From Bacillota bacterium (GTDB taxonomy: Bacteria > Bacillota > Clostridia > Christensenellales > SZUA-584), in assembly GCA_023436525.1 (NCBI GenBank), contig JAEZIW010000075.1:1-21414 (forward strand): DNA of 21,414 nucleotides, read 5' to 3'. The notes below the pieces were generated by a model that saw nothing but the letters and a program-made list of their open reading frames with translations, had not been told where the DNA came from and searched no databases. Numbering within the stretch: the first letter of the stretch is position 1; every line of letters starts with the position of its first letter. Positions 6,897 to 13,722 of this stretch are shown here, piece after piece. A program made the translations under genes and the position numbers.

Positions 6897-8015
6897 ATGA
6901 TTAATATCAAGTATAGTACTAATAAAAAGAATCAAGCAACACTCTATCTTGGAAACAATAGAGTAACAGAGGATTTGGGTTCTGTTTTTGTTGGTTGGGA
7001 TTCTGATGTTTATATTAATTTTTATGATCGAAGTCTTTCTGAGCAAGTTGCATCATTGTCTTTCATGGATATTCCAAAAGAAGTTGTTAAAATGTCATTA
7101 GATTTACCTATTGATGAACTCGAATTATCAGATCGTTTGGTAATTAAACGAGAAGGTATTGACTTCAGTATTGAATTTACTTTTAGTTTTGATACAGAAA
7201 ATTGGAAAAAGCCTTGGAGTATTTCTGAGTATGCAATAATGATGGAAAACGCGACATTAAGAAATAATAATAAAAATATTAAGTGGATTCGGGATCCTGA
7301 GTTTGTTTCGAACGGATGTTGTATAACTATATGCAAAATAGATTCAAACAAAACAATAAACGAAGTTTTAAATAAGTATATTCCAACTGTTGTTGAGATA
7401 AGTGGAAAAGCAATTGAAGAATTATCTTCGAGATCAAATACAATCACTAGTATTTTTAGATTTCCTGAATCTGTTAAATCAATTTGTGAACAGTATTTAA
7501 TGTATTTTTCTCAGTTTCTTTTTGAATTAGGAATCGAAGCTAATACAGATATTACTCATGATGCTGCAAATGTATTGTTTTCCGTAACCCCAGATTCTGA
7601 TCATGACGCTTTAGATAAAGTGCGAAAAGCACTTGACATATATCTACAATTGCCGAACAGTCCAATTTTTACAGAATATCTTGACATACCAATGGATATA
7701 CCTACTCAACAGTTGTTAGCTAATGTGCAACATTTTAAAGGGCAATTATTATTAGCCAATGCAATGAATCAAGCAAAAGATGTCGTTATAAGAGCCAAAG
7801 ATGAAACTATTACAGTGTTAAATACTATCATTAAGCAAAATATTATTAGTACTAACATTCTTCAAGAAGCAATGAAATATTTAGATGGCAAAGATGAGGA
7901 TAGACAAGAGATTTTAAACGGAACAGTAACGCTTAAAAAAATTAAAGGAAATGGCTTTGAACTAAATTTGCCGAAACTCTATAGTAGAATTAAAGATGCA
8001 TTGAATAAGAAATAG
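6897..8015 (+). CDS. Unrecognised 372-residue protein, AT-rich and probably acquired
   Basis: I recognise no family. Residues about 1-115 look rich in beta strands, with alternating hydrophobic patterns (TLYLGNNRV, SVFVGWDSDVYINFYD, IDFSIEFTFSF). The middle, about 150-260, is mainly helical. Residues about 265-325 form a long amphipathic helix (QLLANVQHFKGQLLLANAM onward) that could be a coiled coil. The C-terminus is basic. No signal peptide or transmembrane segment is evident, so it is probably cytoplasmic. The ATG has no good ribosome site and starts six bases after the zinc-ribbon stop, so translation probably depends on coupling. A strong terminator follows. The strand is far richer in A and T than its neighbours. 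An effector or defence role is possible in such a cassette but nothing in the sequence shows it. Confidence 0.8.
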   Translation: MINIKYSTNKKNQATLYLGNNRVTEDLGSVFVGWDSDVYINFYDRSLSEQVASLSFMDIPKEVVKMSLDLPIDELELSDRLVIKREGIDFSIEFTFSFDTENWKKPWSISEYAIMMENATLRNNNKNIKWIRDPEFVSNGCCITICKIDSNKTINEVLNKYIPTVVEISGKAIEELSSRSNTITSIFRFPESVKSICEQYLMYFSQFLFELGIEANTDITHDAANVLFSVTPDSDHDALDKVRKALDIYLQLPNSPIFTEYLDIPMDIPTQQLLANVQHFKGQLLLANAMNQAKDVVIRAKDETITVLNTIIKQNIISTNILQEAMKYLDGKDEDRQEILNGTVTLKKIKGNGFELNLPKLYSRIKDALNKK

Positions 8016-8050
8016 CATCTGGAAAAAATTCGATGTTTTTGGATATAGAA

Positions 8051-8083
8051 AATAACCCGAGCAAATCTGTTCGGGTTATTTTT
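8051..8083. terminator. Strong bidirectional terminator
   Basis: Perfect 10-base arms AATAACCCGA and TCGGGTTATT enclose 10 bases, with TTATTTTT on the plus strand and a weaker TTATTTTC on the minus strand. It separates the AT-rich unit from the convergent hydrolase gene. Confidence 0.9.
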
Positions 8084-8091
8084 ACGAGAAG

Positions 8092-8904
8092 CTAGTCGGC
8101 AAACTGCGCGAGTTCCTTTGTGAACCTCTCCATCTCGTCGATGAACAGGAAATGCCCGCTGTCCTTAAACGGCACAAGCACCGAGTTTTCAATGCTTTTA
8201 TGCTGCCACACGGAAAGCTCCGGCTTCACCACCTTGTCGTGAACGCCCTGCATAATCAGCGTGGGCACTCTGATCTGTTTTAAGTCGTCGAACAGCGCCT
8301 CTTCACCGAGCCACGTATTGGCGATAGCCGCGGTGGCGTGGCCCGAGGCCTGCAGCCCGAGCGAGAAAATCCAGTCGGAAAACGCCTGCGTGACGGGCTT
8401 GTAGAAAATCATCTTTCCAAAGTCGCGCAGCATTTGAGGCCGGTCGGTCAGTGTGCCGTCAATAATGTTAAGGACATCCGTTTTGGGCAGGCCATAGGGG
8501 AAGTAGGATCGCTGCACGAGGCTTGGGGCTGCCGCCGCTGCCAGCACCAGCTTTGATACGCCGTAGCCCTGATGGCGCGCCATATATCTTACGGCGATGC
8601 CGCCGCCTGTGGAGTGCCCGAGCAGCGTGAAACGGCTGAGGCGCAGCGCATCCACCACGCTGCGAAGATCGTCTGAGAGACGGTTATAATCGTAGCCGCT
8701 CCACGGTTTATCCGATTGCCCGAAGCCGCGGTAATCGATACCGATGCAGCGAAAACCGAGCTTCGGCAGCCGGTCGAACTGGTATTCAAACAGGCGGTGA
8801 TTGCCCGGCCAGCCGTGCACGAACAGTATTGTTTTGTCACCTGAGGGGTTTAAGTCTTCCACGAAAAGCTTCACGTTCGGCTCAACGCGTATGTATTGTC
8901 CCAT
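8092..8904 (-). CDS. Alpha/beta hydrolase
   Basis: A 270-residue single-domain alpha/beta hydrolase, probably a cytoplasmic esterase or related enzyme; the substrate is unknown. The oxyanion motif is HGWPGN (30-35). The nucleophile elbow is GHSTGG with Ser98. The acid is D223 in GVHDK and the histidine is H251 in DSGHFL, so the triad is complete and in the right order. The start at 8904 is chosen over an upstream in-frame ATG at 8991 because GGAGGA lies 9 bases before it and the protein then begins where the fold begins. The sequence resembles haloperoxidase/arylesterase-type hydrolases. It is divergent from the Nif11-like peptide genes, with a 122-base gap between, so a shared function is possible but not shown. 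Confidence 0.93.
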   Translation of the reverse strand: MGQYIRVEPNVKLFVEDLNPSGDKTILFVHGWPGNHRLFEYQFDRLPKLGFRCIGIDYRGFGQSDKPWSGYDYNRLSDDLRSVVDALRLSRFTLLGHSTGGGIAVRYMARHQGYGVSKLVLAAAAAPSLVQRSYFPYGLPKTDVLNIIDGTLTDRPQMLRDFGKMIFYKPVTQAFSDWIFSLGLQASGHATAAIANTWLGEEALFDDLKQIRVPTLIMQGVHDKVVKPELSVWQHKSIENSVLVPFKDSGHFLFIDEMERFTKELAQFAD

Positions 8905-9026
8905 AAGGGGGGTCCTCCAATAGATTAAGTTCTGGTTTAAGGTATTCGTTTTGGTGTGATATAGTGACAGGGGATAAACACATATTGCCAAAGCAGTTGA
9001 TGAGATGATGTATAGGAGGAAAACAC

Positions 9027-9293
9027 ATGTCGAAATTAATCGCGAAAAAGTTTGCAGAGGAACTGTTCAGCAATCAGAAGCTGCAAAGGCAGCTGGAAGA
9101 TCACAAACCTGGCAATATTGAAGATGTTGTCGCCTTTGCGGCCGTACAGAACTACAGCTTTTCGGCAGATGACTTAAAGCAAGTGATTGAAGACTACAAG
9201 GCTATGCAGCTATCGGATGAAGTGCTCGGAAAAATCTATGCGGGCGCAATTCCGACGCCGGTGAACGGGCAGATCACGGACGCTGTAACCTGA
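9027..9293 (+). CDS. Nif11-like leader-type peptide, copy 1
   Basis: An 88-residue peptide with the features of a Nif11-like domain: a SKLIAKKFAEELFSNQKLQ helix, an EDVVAFAAVQNYSFSADDLKQVIEDY core, and SDEVLGKIYAGA, where Nif11-type precursors usually carry a double-glycine-like cleavage site. About 14 residues follow (IPTPVNGQITDAVT), with no cysteine. In known systems Nif11-like leaders guide modification of a C-terminal core peptide. AGGAGG lies 7 bases before the ATG. A close paralogue follows 42 bases after the stop. No modification enzyme, protease or exporter is adjacent, so a precursor role is unproven. A weak TATAGT at 8960-8965 is the best promoter candidate in the gap before it. 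Confidence 0.85.
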   Translation: MSKLIAKKFAEELFSNQKLQRQLEDHKPGNIEDVVAFAAVQNYSFSADDLKQVIEDYKAMQLSDEVLGKIYAGAIPTPVNGQITDAVT

Positions 9294-9335
9294 AGAACCA
9301 TAATACATAATAAGAACAAGCCGGAGGAAATATTG

Positions 9336-9602
9336 ATGTCTAAAGAAAGTGCGACAAAATTCGCAGAGGAACTACTAAGCAGCAAGAAGCTGCAAAAGCT
9401 GCTCGAGGATCACAAGCCGGAGACGATCGAAGACGTGGTCGCTTTTGCAGCGGTGCAGAATTTCAGCTTCTCCGCGGACGACTTAAAACAGGTGATTGAG
9501 GACTATAAGGCGATGCCGCTTTCGGACGATGTGCTCGGCAAAATCTATGCGGGTGCATACCCCACTGCGGTCAACAACCAAATCACGGACAGTGTGACGT
9601 GA
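9336..9602 (+). CDS. Nif11-like leader-type peptide, copy 2
   Basis: An 88-residue paralogue of the preceding gene, roughly three quarters identical along its whole length and aligned without gaps. It has the same helix, the same SADDLKQVIEDYKAM block and the same LGKIYAGA boundary, then YPTAVNNQITDSVT. The tail differs from copy 1 at only four of 14 positions, so it is not hypervariable as many RiPP cores are. The ATG at 9336 is preferred over the adjacent TTG at 9333: GGAGG lies 8 bases upstream of it. The pair probably arose by tandem duplication and is likely cotranscribed. Transcription then meets the minus-strand ribosomal operon. Confidence 0.85.
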   Translation: MSKESATKFAEELLSSKKLQKLLEDHKPETIEDVVAFAAVQNFSFSADDLKQVIEDYKAMPLSDDVLGKIYAGAYPTAVNNQITDSVT

Positions 9603-9616
9603 GAGGGTATTGATAC

Positions 9617-9645
9617 AAAAAAAGGATGCATCTTGCAATGCATCC
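9617..9645 (-). terminator. Terminator of the rplM-rpsI operon
   Basis: On the minus strand an 8-base stem GGATGCAT/ATGCATCC with a 6-base loop is followed by seven T residues. It starts 17 bases after the rpsI stop. Confidence 0.9.
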
Positions 9646-9662
9646 CTTTGGTAACTGTGTTG

Positions 9663-10055
9663 TTATCTCTTGGAGAACTGAGGCGCGCGACGAGCGGCTT
9701 TGAGGCCGTACTTCTTTCTTTCCTTCATTCTTGCGTCTCTTGTTAAGAACCCGGCTCTCTTCACGATGGTTCTGAGCTCCGGCTCAGCCTTCACAAGCGC
9801 GCGGGCAATACCGTGACGGATTGCACCGGCCTGGCCTGTGTAGCCGCCGCCCTTGGCGTTAACGGTTACATCGTATTTGCTGAGCGTTTCGGTGAGCACC
9901 AGCGGAGACTTCGCAAGCATGCGCAGTGTCTCAAAACCGAAATACTCTTCGATCGTTCTCTTGTTGATGAGAATTTTGCCATTGCCGGCGGTAAGTATAA
10001 CCCGCGCAACAGCGCTCTTTCTTCTTCCCGTGCCTAAAAACTGTATCTTTGCCAC
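9663..10055 (-). CDS. rpsI: 30S ribosomal protein S9
   Basis: A complete 130-residue S9 of the small ribosomal subunit. It shows the family signature throughout: GTGRRKSAVARV near the start, YFGFETLRMLAKSPL, GGGYTGQAGAIRHGIARAL, and the basic tail RKKYGLKAARRAPQFSKR that reaches the decoding site near the P-site tRNA. The start is GTG at 10055, supported by GGAGG 8 bases upstream inside the end of rplM. Only two bases separate it from the rplM stop, so the two are one operon, as is usual. Confidence 0.98.
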   Translation of the reverse strand: MAKIQFLGTGRRKSAVARVILTAGNGKILINKRTIEEYFGFETLRMLAKSPLVLTETLSKYDVTVNAKGGGYTGQAGAIRHGIARALVKAEPELRTIVKRAGFLTRDARMKERKKYGLKAARRAPQFSKR

Positions 10056-10057
10056 GA

Positions 10058-10501
10058 TTAGTTCCTCCTACCTTTGAGCTCTAAAAGCTCGGGCTTTTGT
10101 GCTGCATGGTCATGCTCAGGACCTGCAAAGATTCTCACCTTGGTGAGCATCTGGTGGCCAAGCTTGTTCTTGGGCAGCATGCGGCGGATGGCTTCGTACA
10201 TTGCGAATTCCGGCTTTTCCTGCATGAGGTGCTCATACTTGGTTTCCTTCATGTGACCCATGTAACCCGAATGCTGACGGTAGAGCTTCTGTCCGAGCTT
10301 ATTGCCCGTAAACACAGCCTTTTCGGCGTTGATGATGATGACATAGTCGCCCGTATCGACATGCGGCGTAAATTCCGGCTTGTTTTTTCCTCTCAGGATG
10401 GACGCGACCTGGCTGGCCAGACGGCCGAACACCATGCCGTCGGCATCAACAAGATACCACTTACGGTCCACAGAGCCGGGTTTTGCCATATATGATTTCA
10501 T
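10058..10501 (-). CDS. rplM: 50S ribosomal protein L13
   Basis: A complete 147-residue L13, an early-assembling protein of the large subunit. Signatures are KWYLVDADGMVFGRLASQVASILRGK, the FTPHVDTGDYVIIINAEKAVFTG block, and GYMGHMKETKYEHLM followed by AIRRMLPKNKLGHQMLTKVRIFAGPEH. GGGAGG lies 6-7 bases before the ATG. It is the first gene of the rplM-rpsI operon, with its own strong promoter and a short leader that contains a hairpin. Confidence 0.98.
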   Translation of the reverse strand: MKSYMAKPGSVDRKWYLVDADGMVFGRLASQVASILRGKNKPEFTPHVDTGDYVIIINAEKAVFTGNKLGQKLYRQHSGYMGHMKETKYEHLMQEKPEFAMYEAIRRMLPKNKLGHQMLTKVRIFAGPEHDHAAQKPELLELKGRRN

Positions 10502-10529
10502 TGGCTTCCTCCCAGTGTTTGCTTAGGTT

Positions 10530-10544
10530 ATAGTCGCAGACTAT
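10530..10544 (-). promoter_or_regulatory. Leader hairpin before rplM
   Basis: Perfect 6-base arms ATAGTC/GACTAT with a 3-base loop lie 28 bases before the rplM start and about 35 bases after the predicted transcription start. L13 leaders that bind the protein are known in Firmicutes; I could not confirm the consensus here. Confidence 0.4.
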
Positions 10545-10581
10545 CGATCGGGGCTAGTGAACGATAAAACGCGCAGATAAC

Positions 10582-10610
10582 ATTGTATACAATGGTGCCG
10601 TGTGTGTCAA
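10582..10610 (-). promoter_or_regulatory. Sigma-A promoter of rplM-rpsI
   Basis: On the minus strand a perfect TTGACA (10605-10610) and TACAAT (10582-10587) are separated by exactly 17 bases. This is the strongest promoter-like sequence in the window, fitting a ribosomal operon. Confidence 0.88.
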
Positions 10611-10675
10611 GATTTTTTACGGCCAAACAAGCGCTAATTGCACCATTTTTATCAGTATAACCGTAATTTTGCCCG

Positions 10676-11833
10676 TTATGCCGGTTGCGGCTCACTGTGC
10701 AGCCGCAAACAGATCAAAATCAGCGGCAGCAGCAGGGTTAACGCAATCAGCATAGATGTTTGAAGCCCCAGGGCATCACCGAGCGCGCCGAACACAGGCG
10801 GCGCAATAAAGCAGGCCATGGTGTACCCGAGAAACACCAGCGACGACGCGGCGGCTGTGTCGTCCGGCACGATGCCGCACAGCTCGACGATAAACGCGGG
10901 GAAGTTCATTGACAGCCCAAAACCCCCGATTCCCGCCGTTATACAGATGATCACGGGGTCAGTGCTGAGCAGCATCACCGCGAGGGCCGCCAGCGCTAAT
11001 GCACTGGCTATGGGAAGCACCTTGCGTGAGGGAAACCGGTGCAGCGATTTTGCGTATAGCAGCCGCCCCGCCATTGAGCCGAAGAAAAAGGCGCTGAGCG
11101 CCGCGGCGCTTTGCAGCGAGCTGCCGCCGCATTCGGCCACAAAGCTTGCCACGAAGTAAATCACGGTGAGCTGCACCATCGAGTTCAGCATGGCAGCGGC
11201 CAGATAGCGCTTGACGCCCTTGCGCCTGAGCGTGCGCAGCAGTTTATTTAGGCCGCCGATGTTGTGCCTTTTTTGCATCATCGGCAGGGCAATTTCACTG
11301 CGAAGCCCGAATGTGAAAACGAGCGCACACAGCGCCGTGAAAACGCCGAGCCCCAAAAACACCGGCATGTAGTCGCTGCCGAGCAGCATGGCGAAAAAAG
11401 GCCCTGCCGCGCCAAAAGCCGACCATAGCGCCTGCATCAGCCCGATATGATAGCTTTTTTTCTGCGGGGACAGATCGGCAATCAGAGAATTCGAGAGCGT
11501 ATCGGTGATGTTGTTGAACAGGCCGAGCAGCAAAAACAGCGCATAGATGATAAAAAGATCTTGGCTGATACCGATCAGCACGATCACAAAGAAGAGCGCG
11601 TACGAGCAAAATGCCATGATGCGCGCCTGGTTCAGCGCCGAAAACACCGTGAAGCACAGCAGCACCGAAAGCGCGGTGCCAACCGACTGCAGCGTGGAAA
11701 AGAGCCCGGCCTGCGCGAGCGTTAACGAAAACGCGCCGCGCATTACGGGAATCATGTATCCCAAAACCGTGACGTACAGCGCAAGCGCCATCACGGGTGA
11801 ATAAACAAAATACGGCTTGAGTGACTGCTTCAT
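10676..11833 (-). CDS. Major facilitator superfamily transporter
   Basis: A 385-residue integral membrane protein with about 12 hydrophobic helices, the usual MFS length and layout. The two six-helix halves are split near residues 180-200 by a basic loop (MMQKRHNIGGLNKLLRTLRRKGVKRY). The start at 11833 (MKQSLKPYF) is chosen over an in-frame ATG at 11944 because GAGG lies 7 bases before it, the protein then begins at the first helix, and the promoter at 11861 falls inside the longer frame. The substrate cannot be told; efflux or uptake of a small solute is all that can be said. It stands alone, with the ribosomal operon promoter beyond its stop. Confidence 0.9.
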   Translation of the reverse strand: MKQSLKPYFVYSPVMALALYVTVLGYMIPVMRGAFSLTLAQAGLFSTLQSVGTALSVLLCFTVFSALNQARIMAFCSYALFFVIVLIGISQDLFIIYALFLLLGLFNNITDTLSNSLIADLSPQKKSYHIGLMQALWSAFGAAGPFFAMLLGSDYMPVFLGLGVFTALCALVFTFGLRSEIALPMMQKRHNIGGLNKLLRTLRRKGVKRYLAAAMLNSMVQLTVIYFVASFVAECGGSSLQSAAALSAFFFGSMAGRLLYAKSLHRFPSRKVLPIASALALAALAVMLLSTDPVIICITAGIGGFGLSMNFPAFIVELCGIVPDDTAAASSLVFLGYTMACFIAPPVFGALGDALGLQTSMLIALTLLLPLILICLRLHSEPQPA

Positions 11834-11860
11834 GGTAAACCTCAGATGAATATGATGCGC

Positions 11861-11869
11861 ATTATAACA
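11861..11869 (-). promoter_or_regulatory. Extended -10 promoter of the MFS gene
   Basis: On the minus strand TG-T-TATAAT gives a perfect extended -10, 27 bases before the chosen start codon. No clear -35 is present, which is common with extended -10 elements. Confidence 0.65.
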
Positions 11870-12052
11870 TGGCTGAGATTTCATTGTATATATGCTTTTA
11901 CACAAGAAAGGCCATTTAGCCATGACCATGACAAACGTTTTCATTTTTAAGCAATACTATCAGTTAACCAGTCCTTTACGTAGCGATCGCTTATGCTCAC
12001 TTGAAATCGTTATGCGTTTACGCATCACTATGAACAAAAAGCTACGTTTAGC

Positions 12053-12162
12053 GTCATTCTTTCCACTATCGTAGTGAACGAGTGTAGCGAGTGAAGAATC
12101 TATCACAACAGATCCTTCGTCGCTTCGCTCCTCAGGATGACGGAATTAGTTACTTTCCATAG
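12053..12162. repeat. Dispersed palindromic repeat, family A copy 2
   Basis: The core runs from GTCATTCT to AGGATGAC (12053-12141), and a tail with ACTTTCCATAG reaches 12162. It aligns over its whole length with the copy at 17895. Before it, 11945-12052 holds small hairpins (ATGCG/CGCAT at 12012-12025; ACGTAGC pairing with GCTACGT) that may belong to the same element. The 456-base gap between the MFS gene and rarA contains this repeat, two promoters and no further gene. Confidence 0.75.
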
Positions 12163-12217
12163 CAATAACACAAGTTACTATGTCAGCAGCCTGAAGCTCT
12201 AATGCACTCAAAGGTCT

Positions 12218-12245
12218 TTGCAGAATTTCCGCAGCGTGGTATGAT
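12218..12245 (+). promoter_or_regulatory. Promoter of rarA
   Basis: TTGCAG (12218-12223) and TATGAT (12240-12245) are 16 bases apart, and the -10 is extended by TG at 12237-12238. Transcription would start near 12252, giving a leader of about 38 bases. Confidence 0.6.
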
Positions 12246-12289
12246 ACAACCAAGGAGAGGGGCACATACATTCGCCTCTGTATTGAACT

Positions 12290-13603
12290 GTGGATAATTT
12301 GTTTGAAAATAACATGCAGCAAAAAGCGCCGCTGGCTGACAGGATGCGCCCGCGCACCATCGATGAGTTTTTCGGTCAGGCGCACATTGTGGGCAAAGGC
12401 AAGCTGCTGCGCCGCGCGATTGAGACGGATTCACTCACGTCGTCGATATTCTTCGGGCCGCCGGGCTCCGGAAAAACAACCCTCGCTTCGGTGATTGCGA
12501 ACTCGACCGGCGCGGCGTTTGAAAAGCTGAACGCGGTGACCAGCGGCGTGAGGGACGTGCGCGTGGTGATCGACAAAGCGCAGGAGCGGCTCGCGCTGTA
12601 TGGCCGGCCCACGTATCTGCTGCTCGATGAATGCCACCGCTGGAGCAAAACGCAAAGCGACAGCATACTGCCCGCGATAGAAAAGGGCATTATCCGCTTT
12701 ATCGGCTCCACCACCGAGAACCCGATGGTGAGCATGACGAGCGCGATTGTGAGCCGGTGCCGTTTGTTTCAGTTCTTTCAGCTGGGCCAGGACGACGTGA
12801 AGGGCATTATCGGCATGGCGCTGGCTGACAGCGAGCGCGGCCTCGGGGCGCTGGATGTGGTGCTCGAGCCGGAGGCGCTGGATCACATTGCGAATGTGGC
12901 CAACGGAGACGCGCGCACGGCATTGAATGCCGTGGAGCTTGCGGTGCTCACCACGTCGCCGGGTGAAGACGGCAAAATCGTGATCGGGCTCAACATCGCG
13001 GAGGAATCGATACAGCGGCGCGCGGTGCGCTGCGACGAAGAGGAATACTACAACATGCTGAGCGCGTTTTGCAAATCGCTGCGCGGTTCGGATGCGGATG
13101 CGGCGCTGTTCTGGTTCGGGCGGCTCATTTACGCGGGGGTCGATCCGCGGCTGATCATGCGGCGTATTTTCGCGCACGCGAGTGAGGATGTGGGACTGGC
13201 AAACCCGTCCGCGATGACGCAGGCGGCGGCCGCCGCGCAGGCGCTGGAATTCGTGGGTATGCCCGAAGCACGGCTCAGCATTGCGCAGGCAATTATATTT
13301 TTATGTGAATCACCGAAGTCGAACGCAGTGGTGATGGCGGTGGAGGGCGCGTTTTCGGACGCGGAGCACGCGTATCAGGTACCGGTGCCGCTGCATTTGA
13401 GGGATACGCATTACCATGGCGCGGACAAACTTGGAAACGGCAAGGGCTACAAATACCCGCACGATTTTGAGAAGCATTACACGCCGCAGCAATACCTGCC
13501 GGATAACCTTGCGGGCAAGGTGTATTATCAGCCGTCGGACGAGGGGTATGAGAAGAAGATCAAGGAAACGCGTAAGCTGATGAAACGGGAGAAGGGCGAG
13601 TAG
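12290..13603 (+). CDS. rarA: Replication-associated recombination protein A (RarA/MgsA AAA+ ATPase)
   Basis: A 437-residue AAA+ ATPase that acts at stalled replication forks. Walker A is GPPGSGKT (56-63), Walker B is LLLDECH (110-116), where the family often has DEIH, sensor 1 is GSTTENP (139-145) and the arginine finger is in SRCR (155-158). The RarA-specific C-terminal part ends with GNGKGYKYPHDF and QQYLPDNLAGKVYYQP. The start is GTG at 12290: a stop lies two codons upstream in frame, and MDNLFE fits the usual N-terminus. No ribosome site is in place; an AAGGAGAGG lies about 30 bases away. Its final 112 bases are repeated at 15400-15511, beyond the S41 gene. Confidence 0.96.
   Translation: MDNLFENNMQQKAPLADRMRPRTIDEFFGQAHIVGKGKLLRRAIETDSLTSSIFFGPPGSGKTTLASVIANSTGAAFEKLNAVTSGVRDVRVVIDKAQERLALYGRPTYLLLDECHRWSKTQSDSILPAIEKGIIRFIGSTTENPMVSMTSAIVSRCRLFQFFQLGQDDVKGIIGMALADSERGLGALDVVLEPEALDHIANVANGDARTALNAVELAVLTTSPGEDGKIVIGLNIAEESIQRRAVRCDEEEYYNMLSAFCKSLRGSDADAALFWFGRLIYAGVDPRLIMRRIFAHASEDVGLANPSAMTQAAAAAQALEFVGMPEARLSIAQAIIFLCESPKSNAVVMAVEGAFSDAEHAYQVPVPLHLRDTHYHGADKLGNGKGYKYPHDFEKHYTPQQYLPDNLAGKVYYQPSDEGYEKKIKETRKLMKREKGE
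13491..13602 (+). repeat. Direct repeat copy 1: native 3' end of rarA
   Basis: These 112 bases match 15400-15511 at 111 positions. The one difference is C at 13540 against T at 15449, a synonymous GAC/GAT change. The repeat ends inside the loop of the rarA terminator. Offset between copies is 1909 bases. Confidence 0.97.
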
Positions 13604-13620
13604 ATCGCTCTTCTTTTTTT
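13591..13620 (+). terminator. rarA terminator, overlapping the end of the gene
   Basis: GAAGGGCGA (13591-13599, the last rarA codons) pairs with TCGCTCTTC (13605-13613) through nine pairs including one G-T wobble, followed by seven T residues. The second copy of the rarA tail lacks the 3' arm. Confidence 0.85.
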
Positions 13621-13649
13621 AATTAATATTAAACAAATATAAGATTATA

Positions 13650-13658
13650 TGCTACAAT
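13650..13658 (+). promoter_or_regulatory. Extended -10 promoter of the S41 peptidase gene
   Basis: TG-C-TACAAT lies after the rarA terminator and 65 bases before the first candidate start. The -35 region (TTAAAC, 18 bases upstream) is weak. Confidence 0.55.
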
Positions 13659-13722
13659 AATACAACAAACGCTTATTACACCATTTTCAAACAAAGGCAA
13701 CATAGCTATCTGAAGAGGTTAC

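Noticed and set aside
11834..11944. Longer N-terminus of the MFS transporter from an upstream ATG
   Set aside because: The additional 37 residues are not membrane-like, lack a ribosome site and contain the -10 element of the gene's promoter.
12431..13177. Long antisense frame of 248 codons within rarA
   Set aside because: It lies wholly opposite a strongly supported AAA+ ATPase gene, is rich in Arg and His as expected of an antisense frame in GC-rich DNA, and has no recognisable domain.
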